Below are positions 18,496-27,194 of a stretch of DNA of 64,000 nt, piece after piece. The DNA comes from Vibrio nereis NBRC 15637 (GTDB taxonomy: Bacteria; Pseudomonadota; Gammaproteobacteria; Enterobacterales; Vibrionaceae), in the NCBI RefSeq assembly GCF_001591105.1, contig NZ_BCUD01000001.1:62001-126000 (forward strand), written 5' to 3'. A program made the translations under genes and the position numbers. The notes under the pieces were generated by a model. That model made no database searches, was not told where the DNA came from, and was given only the letters and a program-made list of their open reading frames with translations. Each line of letters begins with the position of its first letter. The stretch's first letter is position 1.

Positions 18496-19308
18496 TTAGC
18501 CTCCAAATAGTCGTTTAAAGATTCCTTTTTTCTGTTCAGTCAAGAAGCGGAAATCCACTTGCTCACCGAGCAGACGTTCTACTGTATCATTGTAGGCCAT
18601 ACCCGCATCTGATTGTTCATCAAAGCTTACAGGTACACCTTTGTTTGACGCATTCAATACCGCCTGACTTTCTGGGATAACACCCAACAATGAAATGTGA
18701 AGAATCTCTTCCACATCTTCTACACTCAGCATGTCGCCTTGGCTTACGCGTGCAGGGTTGTAGCGAGTCAGTAGCAGGTGTTGTTTCACAGGTTCTAGGC
18801 CCGCTTCAGCACGACGAGACTTAGAGTCTAAAATACCGAGAATGCGGTCTGAGTCGCGAACTGAAGAGACTTCAGGGTTGGTTGTCACAATCGCTTCATC
18901 GGCAAAGTAAAGTGCCATAAGAGCACCTTGCTCGATACCTGCTGGTGAATCACAGATAACGAAATCGAAGCCCATTTCATCTAACTCATCAAGGATGCGT
19001 TGGACCCCGTCTTTGGTTAACGCGTCTTTATCGCGTGTTTGAGAAGCCGGCAGAATGAACAGGTTGTCAGTACGCTTATCTTTAATCAACGCTTGGTTTA
19101 GTGTTGCTTCACCATTGATAACGTTAACGAAATCGTACACGACACGACGTTCACAGCCCATGATTAGGTCAAGGTTACGCAGACCGATATCAAAATCGAT
19201 AACCGCGGTTTTCTTGCCTTTTACCGCAAGACCAGATGCGATCGCGGCACTTGACGTGGTTTTACCAACACCACCTTTACCTGACGTTACAACAATAATG
19301 CGTGCCAT
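18496..19308 (-). CDS. minD: Septum site-determining ATPase MinD
   Basis: A 270-aa ParA/MinD ATPase. The deviant Walker A SGKGGVGKTTSS is at residues 9-20, with signature lysine Lys11 and Lys16. The C-terminal amphipathic membrane-targeting sequence is FLTEQKKGIFKRLFGG. ATP-bound dimers sit on the inner membrane, recruit MinC and are released by MinE. It is the middle gene of minCDE. Confidence 0.97.
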   Translation of the reverse strand: MARIIVVTSGKGGVGKTTSSAAIASGLAVKGKKTAVIDFDIGLRNLDLIMGCERRVVYDFVNVINGEATLNQALIKDKRTDNLFILPASQTRDKDALTKDGVQRILDELDEMGFDFVICDSPAGIEQGALMALYFADEAIVTTNPEVSSVRDSDRILGILDSKSRRAEAGLEPVKQHLLLTRYNPARVSQGDMLSVEDVEEILHISLLGVIPESQAVLNASNKGVPVSFDEQSDAGMAYNDTVERLLGEQVDFRFLTEQKKGIFKRLFGG

Positions 19309-19327
19309 TATTTGTTCCTTATAATCT

Positions 19328-19990
19328 TTAAATCGTTAATAGCTCGAACTTGAGTGAATCATCGCTCAAGCTAAATATTACTTTTTGTTGCCAAAATTCT
19401 TCAGCAAACTGCTCTGTTAACCAGTAGTGCCCAGCGATAGACATGAGTTCGGCGTTGAGCTTATTGCAGATGATTACCGCATCTTGGTTGCCGCTTGCAC
19501 CTGCGATAGCACGTCCTCGTAATGTTCCGTGGATATGAATCGAACCATCTGCAATGACCTCAGCTCCTTCGCTTACGTGATTGAGTACCACCAAATCACA
19601 ATCTTTAGCATAGACTTGCTGACCTGAACGAACAGGAGAGCGAACTATCTTGGTCGGAGCCATTTTGGCGGGTGCCTGATTTGGCGATTTACTCGCCGAC
19701 ATAATGGCGAACGAGGCGTCAGACGCCAAATTCTGGGTTCGTTTGTCTTTACAACCCGTAACTCCCACTGGAATCATTCCCGCGTCTGCGATTCCATTTT
19801 TCAGTGCTTGGAAATCAATATCACCATCTACTTTTGAAATATTGATGACAACTGGTGCAGATGCAAAGAAAGTCGGTGCTTGTTCTACTTTCTCTTTGAG
19901 GAAATGCACAGTTTTCTCAATGTCGTTATCACTTAAATGTAAAACCGACAATGTGAAGCTACTGCCTTTTAGGTCTGGAGAATGTGACAT
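19328..19990 (-). CDS. minC: Septum site-determining protein MinC
   Basis: A 220-aa FtsZ polymerisation inhibitor. The N-terminal FtsZ-inhibiting domain (about 1-105) is joined to a C-terminal beta-helix domain, with [33 protein letters not shown] and [11 protein letters not shown], which dimerises and binds MinD. It is the first gene of minCDE, 19 bases before minD, and divergent from ycgL. Confidence 0.96.
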   Translation of the reverse strand: MSHSPDLKGSSFTLSVLHLSDNDIEKTVHFLKEKVEQAPTFFASAPVVINISKVDGDIDFQALKNGIADAGMIPVGVTGCKDKRTQNLASDASFAIMSASKSPNQAPAKMAPTKIVRSPVRSGQQVYAKDCDLVVLNHVSEGAEVIADGSIHIHGTLRGRAIAGASGNQDAVIICNKLNAELMSIAGHYWLTEQFAEEFWQQKVIFSLSDDSLKFELLTI

Positions 19991-20152
19991 CTTTTTTCTT
20001 ACAACCTCGTAAGGGCGTTGCCTGAGACTAGGGTTCTCATGTTATATTCCCACAATAAGCACAGCAAGTTATCTTGCGCTCAATTGAGTGTTTTGCTCTC
20101 AAAAAAGTGAAACATTAACGTTTATTGACTCTTAGTGGACAAAAGGCCTCCC

Positions 20153-20440
20153 ATGCTTTGTGCAATTTATAAAAGTTCGAAAAAAGAGGGCGCTTACCTC
20201 TATATCCCAAAAAAGGATGATTTTTCACAAGTTCCAGACACATTAATGCAGATGTTTGGTAAACCTACCATGGTTATGATGATCAAGTTAGACGGTCGTC
20301 AACTTGCGACTGTCGATATTGAAAAAGTGAAACAATCTCTGGAAAGTGAGGGTTTTTTCCTTCAATTGCCGCCACCACCAAAGAATCTTTTGGAAGAATA
20401 CAAAGAGCAGAAAAAAGCTCGCCAACAGTCCGAAGAATAA
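20153..20440 (+). CDS. ycgL: YcgL domain protein
   Basis: A 95-aa protein matching the YcgL family: [24 protein letters not shown] at the start and [22 protein letters not shown] at the end. The function is unknown; in E. coli ycgL also neighbours minC. A GTG at 20135 extends the frame by six codons, but the ATG is preceded by AAAAGG and fits Vibrio homologues. It lies 42 bases ahead of the transglycosylase gene, a likely operon. Confidence 0.88.
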   Translation: MLCAIYKSSKKEGAYLYIPKKDDFSQVPDTLMQMFGKPTMVMMIKLDGRQLATVDIEKVKQSLESEGFFLQLPPPPKNLLEEYKEQKKARQQSEE

Positions 20441-20482
20441 TAATAACGGACATCATTTAATCAGTTGCTCAAGGAGGGCAAT

Positions 20483-21454
20483 GTGAAAAAATTTTTGTCA
20501 GTCATACTAGGTGCATCTATTGCTAGCTCAGCGTTTGCGAATGAGATGAGTTTTGAGCAGTACGTTGAAAAATTAAAAGCAGAAGCGCGAACGAAAGGCA
20601 TTTCTGAACAGGTTATTTCGGTGGCATTTGAAGATGTCACATACAAGCCAAGAGCGGTGAAGGCGGATCGCAACCAGCCAGAGAAAAAACTGACACTCGA
20701 TGAGTACATTCCAAGAGCGGTACCGGCGTGGAAGGTCAAACAGGCGAAAGCACTGTACCAAAAGCACCATGAGGCACTGACTGCGGTTGGTGAAAAATAC
20801 GGTGTACAGCCAAGATTCATCGTTGCGCTGTGGGGCGTAGAAAGTAACTTTGGCCGATTCACTGGTAATTACAGCGTGATCGATGCGCTGTCTACCATGG
20901 CTTACGAAGGCCGACGTGAAGAGTTTTTCCGCAAGGAAGCCATGGCTGCATTACAGATTTTGGATGAGGGCCATATCCCGCATTCTGAATTTAAAGGCTC
21001 GTGGGCGGGTGCAATGGGCCAATGCCAGTTCATGCCGAGTTCATTCCTGTCATTTGCTGCAGACGGCGACGGTGACGGTAAGAAAGACATTTGGAACACG
21101 GAAGCCGATGTTTTTGCTTCTGCTGCGAATTACCTAAGCCAATCTGGGTGGCAAAAAGATTATACTTGGGGCCGTCAGATCAAATTGCCGGAAGGGTTTG
21201 ATACCAGTATTCAAGGACGAAGCGCTGAAAAAGGCAAATACTTGAAAGAGTGGGGCGAGCTTGGTCTCACTCGTTACGATGGCCGTCCATTGCCTCAGTT
21301 AGATAACGATATTAAAGCCTGGTTGATTGCCCCTGATGATGCGAATGGCAGAGCCTACTTGGTTTACAATAACTATAACGTGTTGATGAAGTGGAATCGT
21401 TCTTACTACTTTGCACTGGCGGTGAGCCATTTGGCTGATAGAATCGTTCTATAA
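20483..21454 (+). CDS. Lytic murein transglycosylase (MltB-like)
   Basis: A 323-aa secreted enzyme that cleaves peptidoglycan glycan strands with formation of anhydromuramic ends. The signal peptide ends at about SSAFA/NEM, with no lipobox, unlike membrane-bound MltB. The catalytic Glu is in ALWGVESNFGRFTGNYSV; the other MltB motifs are AMGQCQFMPSSFLSFAADGDGDG and NYNVLMKWNRSYYFALAV. The GTG at 20483, 4 bases after AAGGAGGG, is the start; an in-frame TTG at 20465 is not. It is followed by a terminator. Confidence 0.92.
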   Translation: MKKFLSVILGASIASSAFANEMSFEQYVEKLKAEARTKGISEQVISVAFEDVTYKPRAVKADRNQPEKKLTLDEYIPRAVPAWKVKQAKALYQKHHEALTAVGEKYGVQPRFIVALWGVESNFGRFTGNYSVIDALSTMAYEGRREEFFRKEAMAALQILDEGHIPHSEFKGSWAGAMGQCQFMPSSFLSFAADGDGDGKKDIWNTEADVFASAANYLSQSGWQKDYTWGRQIKLPEGFDTSIQGRSAEKGKYLKEWGELGLTRYDGRPLPQLDNDIKAWLIAPDDANGRAYLVYNNYNVLMKWNRSYYFALAVSHLADRIVL

Positions 21455-21463
21455 TTATTTTTG

Positions 21464-21494
21464 AAGGGGCTCAGTTGAGCCCCTTATTATTTTC
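21464..21494 (+). terminator. Terminator after transglycosylase gene
   Basis: AAGGGGCTC / GAGCCCCTT stem with an AGTT loop followed by TTATTATTTT. The tail runs into the ribosome site of the next gene, so that gene may depend on readthrough or an overlapping promoter. Confidence 0.75.
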
Positions 21495-21503
21495 GGAGTT
21501 ATT

Positions 21504-22442
21504 GTGTTATCTGATCGCGCTTCTCAGATGGTGATATTTTCAGCGTTGCTGACCCATAAAAATTTTACCGCTGCGGCACGTAGCTTAGGGGTTTCTGTTT
21601 CGCACGTGAGTAAGCAGCTTGCGTTACTTGAGGAATCTTTGGGTGTAAAGCTGGTACAGCGAACAACGAGAAGTTTCACCCCAACCGAGGTCGGGGAGCA
21701 GTTTTTTAACCATTGCCAACAAATCGTCCAGACAGTAGAAGAAGCTCAGAGAGAGATAGAAAGCCAGCGCGATGAAGTGTCCGGATTAATAAAGATCGGC
21801 ATTTCGCAATCTTTTGGTTCATTGCACATCTTACCAGCAATCGATGAGTTCAGAGATCAATACCCAAACCTTCAGGTTGAAATGCATTTGTTTGACTACC
21901 GTGTTGATATGCTGCAAGAAGGGTTGGATCTCTGGATCACTAATAATGAAACCCTACCCGAAGGGTACGTCGCACAGCGACTGGCGGACAGCAAGTTTGT
22001 CGTTGCCGCATCTCCTGAGTACTTAATGAAACACGATACGCCGCACCATCCGAATGATTTGGCCACTCACAACTGTTTGATTTACAGAAGTTGGGAAAGG
22101 GACTACACCAGTTGGGCGTTTGCCAAACCGGGGGAGCAGCTCAATGTCAAAATATCGGGTAACTATTCGGTTGATTTAGCCGAAGCTGTTCGGGATGCGG
22201 CCGTTGCAGGGTGGGGGATTGCTTATTTAGCAACATATCTTATCCGGGATGAGTTTAAAGATGGCCAACTTATTCAATTGTTGCCGGATTGGCAGCCTAG
22301 CCAAGACATGCCTTTCTATGCGGTTTATCCCTCTCGTCGATATTTACCCAAAAAGACAGCGGCGGTTATCGAGTTTATCAAAGGAAAAATTGGCTCGCCA
22401 TGTTATTGGGACAAGCAACTTGCTCCTTACCTTCAGCGCTAG
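21504..22442 (+). CDS. LysR-family transcriptional regulator
   Basis: A 312-aa regulator. The N-terminal winged helix-turn-helix (residues about 5-64) has FTAAARSLGVSVSHVSKQLALLEESLGVKLVQRTTRSFTPTEVG, followed by a periplasmic-binding-like effector domain. The helix motif VSHVSKQ places it in the large CrgA/AaeR-type subgroup. The start is a GTG with CGGAG eight bases upstream. The target is not evident: its neighbours are a transglycosylase and nupC, both same strand. Confidence 0.9.
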   Translation: MLSDRASQMVIFSALLTHKNFTAAARSLGVSVSHVSKQLALLEESLGVKLVQRTTRSFTPTEVGEQFFNHCQQIVQTVEEAQREIESQRDEVSGLIKIGISQSFGSLHILPAIDEFRDQYPNLQVEMHLFDYRVDMLQEGLDLWITNNETLPEGYVAQRLADSKFVVAASPEYLMKHDTPHHPNDLATHNCLIYRSWERDYTSWAFAKPGEQLNVKISGNYSVDLAEAVRDAAVAGWGIAYLATYLIRDEFKDGQLIQLLPDWQPSQDMPFYAVYPSRRYLPKKTAAVIEFIKGKIGSPCYWDKQLAPYLQR

Positions 22443-22527
22443 CTGAAAGCTTTTTTGGGTAACATAAACGTAAGAAATTATTTCCTTTCCTATAAACATA
22501 TTTTCCAAATGGAAAAAATCCCAGTTA

Positions 22528-22539
22528 GCAAACGTTTAT
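22528..22539 (+). promoter_or_regulatory. PurR/LacI-family operator-like site upstream of nupC
   Basis: GCAAACGTTTAT is close to the PurR core GCAAACGTTTGC; the perfect form occurs ahead of folD in this window. It lies 143 bases before the nupC start. Confidence 0.45.
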
Positions 22540-22609
22540 ATCCATATAAAACATAGAGTTATCTTCTTGGTTGTTTATTGAACTTTGCAAAATACAGTTT
22601 GTTAACAAC

Positions 22610-22625
22610 TGTGATTTGCATCTCA
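22610..22625 (+). promoter_or_regulatory. Candidate CRP site upstream of nupC
   Basis: TGTGA-N6-TCTCA, eight of ten bases of the CRP consensus TGTGA-N6-TCACA. CRP control of nucleoside transport is established in E. coli; its use here is inference. Confidence 0.5.
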
Positions 22626-22682
22626 TTTTTATCTGCATATTATCCGGCGCAATTTATTTGCCCCTTTTTCGTCGGAATACTT

Positions 22683-23882
22683 ATGAACTCACTACTTGGA
22701 ATCGTCGCCATTTTTGCCTTGGCGTGGCTACTTTCTACAAACAGAAAAAATATCAAGATTAAAACGGTCGTATTCGCTTTTGCTTTGCAAGTGGTATTTG
22801 CACTGCTGGTACTTTATGTACCCGCTGGGCGTGAAGCGCTACGCGCGGTCAGTGGTGTCGTTTCTAATTTGATCAACTACGGGCAAGAAGGTATCGGCTT
22901 CCTCTTTGGTGATCTTGCTACAGGTGGGTTCACCTTTGCGATCAACGTGCTTGGTATCATCATCTTTTTCTCTGCGCTGATCTCAGGTTTATACCATCTT
23001 GGTGTGATGCCTCGAGTGATCAATTTCATTGGTGGTGGAATTCAAAAACTATTAGGGATCGGTCGAGCGGAGTCTTTGTCTGCCACTGCAAACATTTTTG
23101 TTGGTACGATTGAAGCGCCGCTGATGGTCAAGCCGTACCTAAAGCATATGAGTGACTCTCAGTTCTTCGCAGTCATGACGGGAGGCTTGGCTTCTGTTGC
23201 TGGTGGTACGCTTGTTGGCTATGCCTCGTTGGGTGTGGATCTTAACTACCTGATCGCGGCAGCATTTATGTCGGCACCAGCCGGTCTTTTAATGGCAAAA
23301 ATTCTGATGCCAGAATCTGAGGTGAAAACACCAGACATTAATATTAGCGATGTTGAGATCCCACGCGCGACAAACGTGGTTGAAGCGTTAGCAGATGGTG
23401 CCATGGCTGGCGTCCGTATTGCTGTTTCTGTTGGTGGTACACTGCTGGCGTTTATCAGTGTGATAGCACTTTTAAACGGCATGCTAGGTTGGTTTGGTGA
23501 CCAAATTGGCACAGAGATGAGTTTTGAACTGATCTTAGGCTACCTATTTGCGCCTGTTGCTTGGTTGCTGGGTATTCCTTGGAGTGAAGCGATTACCGCA
23601 GGCTCTCTGATAGGTAACAAAATCGTGGTGAATGAATTTGTTGCTTTCATCCAGTTGGCGGAAGTACAGTCTGAGTTGAGTGAACACTCACAAGCCATTG
23701 TGACCTTTGCACTGTGTGGTTTTGCGAACATCTCAAGCATGGCGATGCTGATTGGTGGACTAGGGTCACTGGTTCCTGAAAAGCGCGCATTTGTATCTAA
23801 GCATGGCTTTAGAGCGATCACTGCTGGGGTGATGGCAAACTTGATGAGCGCGTCGATCGCAGGCGTTATCATGAGCCTGTAA
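22683..23882 (+). CDS. nupC: NupC-family concentrative nucleoside transporter
   Basis: A 399-aa inner-membrane symporter importing nucleosides with protons or sodium. Family signatures include IFVGTIEAPLMVKPYL, MTGGLASVAGGTLVGYASLGV, GNKIVVNEFVAFIQL and ALCGFANISSMAMLIGG. The frame opens 35 codons earlier at a TTG; the ATG at 22683 fits NupC length and N-terminus (MNSLLGIVAIFALAW). The upstream region holds PurR-like and CRP-like sites. It is transcribed alone and ends in a terminator. Confidence 0.94.
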   Translation: MNSLLGIVAIFALAWLLSTNRKNIKIKTVVFAFALQVVFALLVLYVPAGREALRAVSGVVSNLINYGQEGIGFLFGDLATGGFTFAINVLGIIIFFSALISGLYHLGVMPRVINFIGGGIQKLLGIGRAESLSATANIFVGTIEAPLMVKPYLKHMSDSQFFAVMTGGLASVAGGTLVGYASLGVDLNYLIAAAFMSAPAGLLMAKILMPESEVKTPDINISDVEIPRATNVVEALADGAMAGVRIAVSVGGTLLAFISVIALLNGMLGWFGDQIGTEMSFELILGYLFAPVAWLLGIPWSEAITAGSLIGNKIVVNEFVAFIQLAEVQSELSEHSQAIVTFALCGFANISSMAMLIGGLGSLVPEKRAFVSKHGFRAITAGVMANLMSASIAGVIMSL

Positions 23883-23901
23883 ACGCTCTATGACGAAATA
23901 A

Positions 23902-23934
23902 AAAACGGGTAGCTCAGTGGCTACCCGTTTTGCT
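23902..23934. terminator. Bidirectional terminator nupC / folD
   Basis: AAAACGGGTAGC / GCTACCCGTTTT stem with a TCAGTG loop, between convergent nupC and folD. Confidence 0.85.
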
Positions 23935-23953
23935 ATCTAACAGTACGCATTGG

Positions 23954-24814
23954 CTATTTTTTTGTATGGAACTGTTCACAAGCCAACATAGTGTTTTCAA
24001 TCAGGCTTGCCACTGTCATCGGGCCAACACCACCAGGAACTGGGGTAATAAAGCTTGCACGATCACGCGCTTTAGAATACTCCACATCGCCAACTAGCTT
24101 GCCTGTATCTAGGCGGTTGATACCCACATCGACCACAACAGCGCCTTCTTTGATCCACTCACCAGGCACAAAGTTTGGTTTGCCAACAGCTACAACAACA
24201 ACGTCAGCTTGGCGTACATGGCCTTCTAGATCTTTCGTAAAACGGTGACAAGTCGTGGTAGTACAGCCAGCAAGCAGCAGCTCTAGTGTCATTGGGCGAC
24301 CAACAATGTTAGAAGCGCCAACGACGACCGCGTGTTTACCGCGTAATTCAATGTTGTAGCGATCCAATAAGGTAATAATGCCTTTTGGTGTACATGAACG
24401 AAGCTTAGGAATACGCTGTGCTAGACGACCTACGTTGTATGGGTGGAAGCCATCCACATCTTTCTCTGGGTGGATACGTTCCAGCACGTGTGTTGAATCA
24501 ATGCCAGCCGGAAGAGGAAGCTGAACTAGAATACCATCAATCTCATTGTCTGCATTCAGCTCATCAATCAGAGCAAGTAGCTCTTCTTCGCTGGTGCTTG
24601 CAGGAAGATCAAAAGATTTAGACACAAACCCAACCTCTTCACACGCGCGGCGCTTACTGCCAACGTAAACTTGAGAAGCGGGATCTTCACCGACTAATAC
24701 CACAGCAAGACCAGGTGCGCGTAGGCCAGCTTCCACACGAGCTTTTACTCGCGCAGCAACTTCTGATCGAACAGTTTGAGAAATAAGCGTTCCATCGATA
24801 TTTTGAGCAGTCAT
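23954..24814 (-). CDS. folD: Methylenetetrahydrofolate dehydrogenase / cyclohydrolase FolD
   Basis: A 286-aa bifunctional enzyme converting 5,10-methylene-THF to 10-formyl-THF with NADP, supplying purine synthesis and formyl-Met-tRNA. Motifs are [23 protein letters not shown] (catalytic Lys), [24 protein letters not shown] and the C-terminal [14 protein letters not shown] perfect PurR-type operator lies 70-85 bases upstream of its ATG. It is the only gene in its unit. Confidence 0.96.
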   Translation of the reverse strand: MTAQNIDGTLISQTVRSEVAARVKARVEAGLRAPGLAVVLVGEDPASQVYVGSKRRACEEVGFVSKSFDLPASTSEEELLALIDELNADNEIDGILVQLPLPAGIDSTHVLERIHPEKDVDGFHPYNVGRLAQRIPKLRSCTPKGIITLLDRYNIELRGKHAVVVGASNIVGRPMTLELLLAGCTTTTCHRFTKDLEGHVRQADVVVVAVGKPNFVPGEWIKEGAVVVDVGINRLDTGKLVGDVEYSKARDRASFITPVPGGVGPMTVASLIENTMLACEQFHTKK

Positions 24815-24883
24815 GACTTTCCTTCAATGAGAATGGCGAATAATTTGCAGCGCATTGTCGCAAATTATTTGACGAACATCTAT

Positions 24884-24899
24884 AAGCAAACGTTTGCTT
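24884..24899 (-). promoter_or_regulatory. PurR operator upstream of folD
   Basis: Perfect 16-bp palindrome AAGCAAACGTTTGCTT, differing from the classical PurR consensus only in the outer bases. Purine repression of folD is consistent with its role in one-carbon supply for purines. Confidence 0.75.
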
Positions 24900-24973
24900 C
24901 GTGGTGTTTTTAATCAAAATATAATCTAGTGACTTTTTTTTAGTCATTCAGATCATAATGTTATGAAAAGCCC

Positions 24974-25001
24974 TTGTGTTACGAGTTTGAACTCGTATAA
25001 T
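24974..25001 (+). promoter_or_regulatory. Promoter of tRNA-Arg
   Basis: TTGTGT (-35), a 16-base spacer, and a perfect TATAAT (-10), 15 bases ahead of the mature tRNA 5' end. The spacer itself contains the inverted repeat CGAGTTTGAACTCG. Confidence 0.7.
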
Positions 25002-25015
25002 CCTTTCCCTGTAGC

Positions 25016-25092
25016 GCGCCCTTAGCTCAGCTGGATAGAGCACGTCCCTTCTAAGGATGTGGTCATTGGTTCGAATCCAATAGGGCGTGCCA
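25016..25092 (+). tRNA. tRNA-Arg (anticodon UCU)
   Basis: 77-nt tRNA. The acceptor GCGCCCT pairs with AGGGCGT (a G-U first pair), CCA is encoded, and the anticodon loop CTTCTAA gives UCU, reading AGA/AGG. The T-arm is GGTTCGAATCC. Confidence 0.95.
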
Positions 25093-25099
25093 TTTATTT

Positions 25100-25137
25100 T
25101 AAAGCCCCGATAACTCAATGAGTTGTCGGGGCTTTTT
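25100..25137 (+). terminator. Terminator of tRNA-Arg
   Basis: AAAGCCCCGA / TCGGGGCTTTTT with an inner CAACT-type extension (AACTCAATGAGTT), right after the tRNA. Confidence 0.85.
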
Positions 25138-25160
25138 CGTATCTGGCAGTACTTAACCCT

Positions 25161-25189
25161 AAAAAAGCCAGTCACGGTTGACTGGCTTC
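25161..25189 (-). terminator. Terminator of second NhaC-family gene
   Basis: AAGCCAGTC / GACTGGCTT stem with a six-base loop. On the minus strand it is followed by TTTTTT, 30 bases past the transporter stop. Confidence 0.75.
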
Positions 25190-25218
25190 GCTGTTTGGAG
25201 CTGTGATTTTTGTTTGGC

Positions 25219-26586
25219 TTAGCGATTAGCCACTAATGCTGAACGGCGTGATGGATGCTTAAAGAACACCGCCAGTAAGGCTGCGATCGCCAGCGCAAAG
25301 CAGTAGTATGAGTTTGCTACTATCTCGATAGGTGAAAGCTGGAACACAGAACCTAGCAGAAGTACCTGAGCGCCGTAAGGCAGTACGCCCTGCATAACGC
25401 ATGAGAAGATATCCAGCAAACTGGCTGAGCGGCGCGGCGTGACGTTGTGCTCTTCCGCCAATTCGCGCGCCACACTACCCGAGACAATAATCGCGACGGT
25501 ATTGTTGGCGGTGCAGGTGTTGACCAGCGCCACCAGACTCCCGATGCCGAGTTCGCTTGCGCGGCTGTTGGCTTTTGAAGAGTGACTAGAGCTAAACGCT
25601 TTAATTGTCTTACTGATAAAGTTGGTTAAGAAAGCTAAGCCACCTTGGCGACGCATGAGCTCGCTCAAGCCCCCAATCATCATCGACAGCAAGAAGATCT
25701 CCTGCATATTGCCAAAGCCAGCATAAATATCTTTGCTTAAATCGGTCAGCGTGTAGCTATCCACCGAGGTTAGGCTCACCCCACCAGCGAGTAGAATTCC
25801 CACCGATAGCACCACAAACACGTTCAAGCCAGCGACCGCCAGCACAAGAATCGTAATGTAAGGTAGTACTTTAAGCCATTCAATCGGGCCTGTTTCTGGT
25901 ACTTGCGTCGCCGAGCTGTTGAAGGCGAACAGCACCAGTGCAAAGAACGCAGCAGGCAGAGCAATGCGCACGTTTTCGCGGAATTTGTCTTTCATCTCAC
26001 AGCCTTGAGAGCGCGTTGCCGCGATGGTGGTATCGGAGATGATTGAAAGGTTATCACCAAACATTGCGCCACTGAGCACGACCCCAGCGGTCAGCGGTAG
26101 GCTCATTCCTGCTGATTGGGCAATACCCATCGCAACTGGTGCAACCGCCGCGATAGTGCCCATAGAGGTCCCCATCGCTGTTGCAATAAAAGCGGAGATC
26201 AAAAAGATGCCCGGCAGAATCATGCTGGTTGGGATAGCAGATAGACCCAGGTTCACTGTGGCATCCACGCCGCCAGAGGCTTTAGCGACTGCAGCAAATG
26301 CGCCTGCGAGCAAGTAGATCATACACATCGCGATGATGTCCTGATGGCCGACACCGCGTAAGAATTGTTCTATAGAGCGGTTAAGCGAATCTTTACTGAG
26401 CAACAGAGCCACCACGATGGCAGGCAATGCCGCTACAGGTGCAGGCAGTTGGTAAAACGCGAAATCGACACCTTGGAAAGAGAGGTAGGTGCCCACGCCA
26501 ATAAACAGCGCTAGGAACACGAGTAAAGGGATCAGTGCGACCGCAGATGGTGCCGTGGTTTGGTTTGAATCTTGGGAACAGGACAT
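25219..26586 (-). CDS. NhaC-family Na+/H+ antiporter-like transporter (second copy)
   Basis: A 455-aa membrane protein with about 11 helices. Signatures are IATAMGTSMGTIAAVAPVAMGIAQ, SGAMFGDNLSIISDTTIAAT and LVNTCTANNTVAIIVSGSVARELAEEHNV. It belongs to the NhaC / YfcC-like ion transporter superfamily but differs clearly from the 9.7 kb paralogue. The transported solute could be sodium or an amino acid. An upstream in-frame start adds 21 codons; I chose MSCSQDSNQTT. It is not in an obvious operon. Confidence 0.82.
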   Translation of the reverse strand: MSCSQDSNQTTAPSAVALIPLLVFLALFIGVGTYLSFQGVDFAFYQLPAPVAALPAIVVALLLSKDSLNRSIEQFLRGVGHQDIIAMCMIYLLAGAFAAVAKASGGVDATVNLGLSAIPTSMILPGIFLISAFIATAMGTSMGTIAAVAPVAMGIAQSAGMSLPLTAGVVLSGAMFGDNLSIISDTTIAATRSQGCEMKDKFRENVRIALPAAFFALVLFAFNSSATQVPETGPIEWLKVLPYITILVLAVAGLNVFVVLSVGILLAGGVSLTSVDSYTLTDLSKDIYAGFGNMQEIFLLSMMIGGLSELMRRQGGLAFLTNFISKTIKAFSSSHSSKANSRASELGIGSLVALVNTCTANNTVAIIVSGSVARELAEEHNVTPRRSASLLDIFSCVMQGVLPYGAQVLLLGSVFQLSPIEIVANSYYCFALAIAALLAVFFKHPSRRSALVANR

Positions 26587-26723
26587 GTAAACGATAGTAT
26601 TGACAGTAAGGGAGGTAAGAAGCCTACTGGTACATTGGCTATATGTCAATATAGACGTCCAAACGTCTGGGTGTTTTTACTGTTGAAAGTCCTGGTTGGT
26701 TAAAGGGTTTCTTATCGTTGATA

Positions 26724-27140
26724 CTAAAAATGGAGCAGTAAGTAATAGTCTAGAATGACAAACGCAACGCAAAGTATCAGCGTGATAAGGCTCGCGACCC
26801 ATTGTTGCTTGCTGCTCAATGTCGGGCGATTGTATTGGTCTTTTTTATAACGCCAAACAGAGAGTGGGGCGGTGTAACGCCAAATCCATACTAAGTAAGA
26901 CTGTAAAAATAGAAAGAAACAAAGCTCCTCTACACTAACTCCTCTACCAATGTCTGTACGAGCAGGCAAGATATCTGTAAACATATCGTATAGGAGAACC
27001 ACGGAAGAGCTCCACAGAGAGAACAGAATAGCAGTTAGAATAAAGAAGGTGCGTCGCTGTTTTGCGGGAGGCAAGCGAAGCGGGAATGCTTTGTTCGATT
27101 TTTCGCCATACTGCCAGTGTTGTTGGTTGTCGTCTTGCAT
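26724..27140 (-). CDS. Hypothetical three-helix membrane protein
   Basis: A 138-aa protein I do not recognise. Residues 1-30 are polar and basic. Hydrophobic segments lie at about 31-53, 72-90 and 113-137, with an Arg/Lys-rich stretch (WRYKKDQYNRPTLSSKQQW) between the last two. AGGA precedes the ATG by about 9 bases. It lies 55 bases downstream of the large lipoprotein gene on the same strand, but a terminator-like hairpin separates them. No conserved motif points to a function. Confidence 0.65.
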   Translation of the reverse strand: MQDDNQQHWQYGEKSNKAFPLRLPPAKQRRTFFILTAILFSLWSSSVVLLYDMFTDILPARTDIGRGVSVEELCFFLFLQSYLVWIWRYTAPLSVWRYKKDQYNRPTLSSKQQWVASLITLILCVAFVILDYYLLLHF

Positions 27141-27154
27141 GACTTATCCTGTGA

Positions 27155-27183
27155 AAAGGCCAACCTAAATACAGGTTGGCCAT
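27155..27183 (-). terminator. Terminator of large lipoprotein gene
   Basis: GGCCAACCT / AGGTTGGCC stem with a six-base loop. On the minus strand TTTT follows, just past the lipoprotein stop codon and before the 138-aa gene. Confidence 0.75.
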
Positions 27184-27194
27184 TGCTATCTAAA

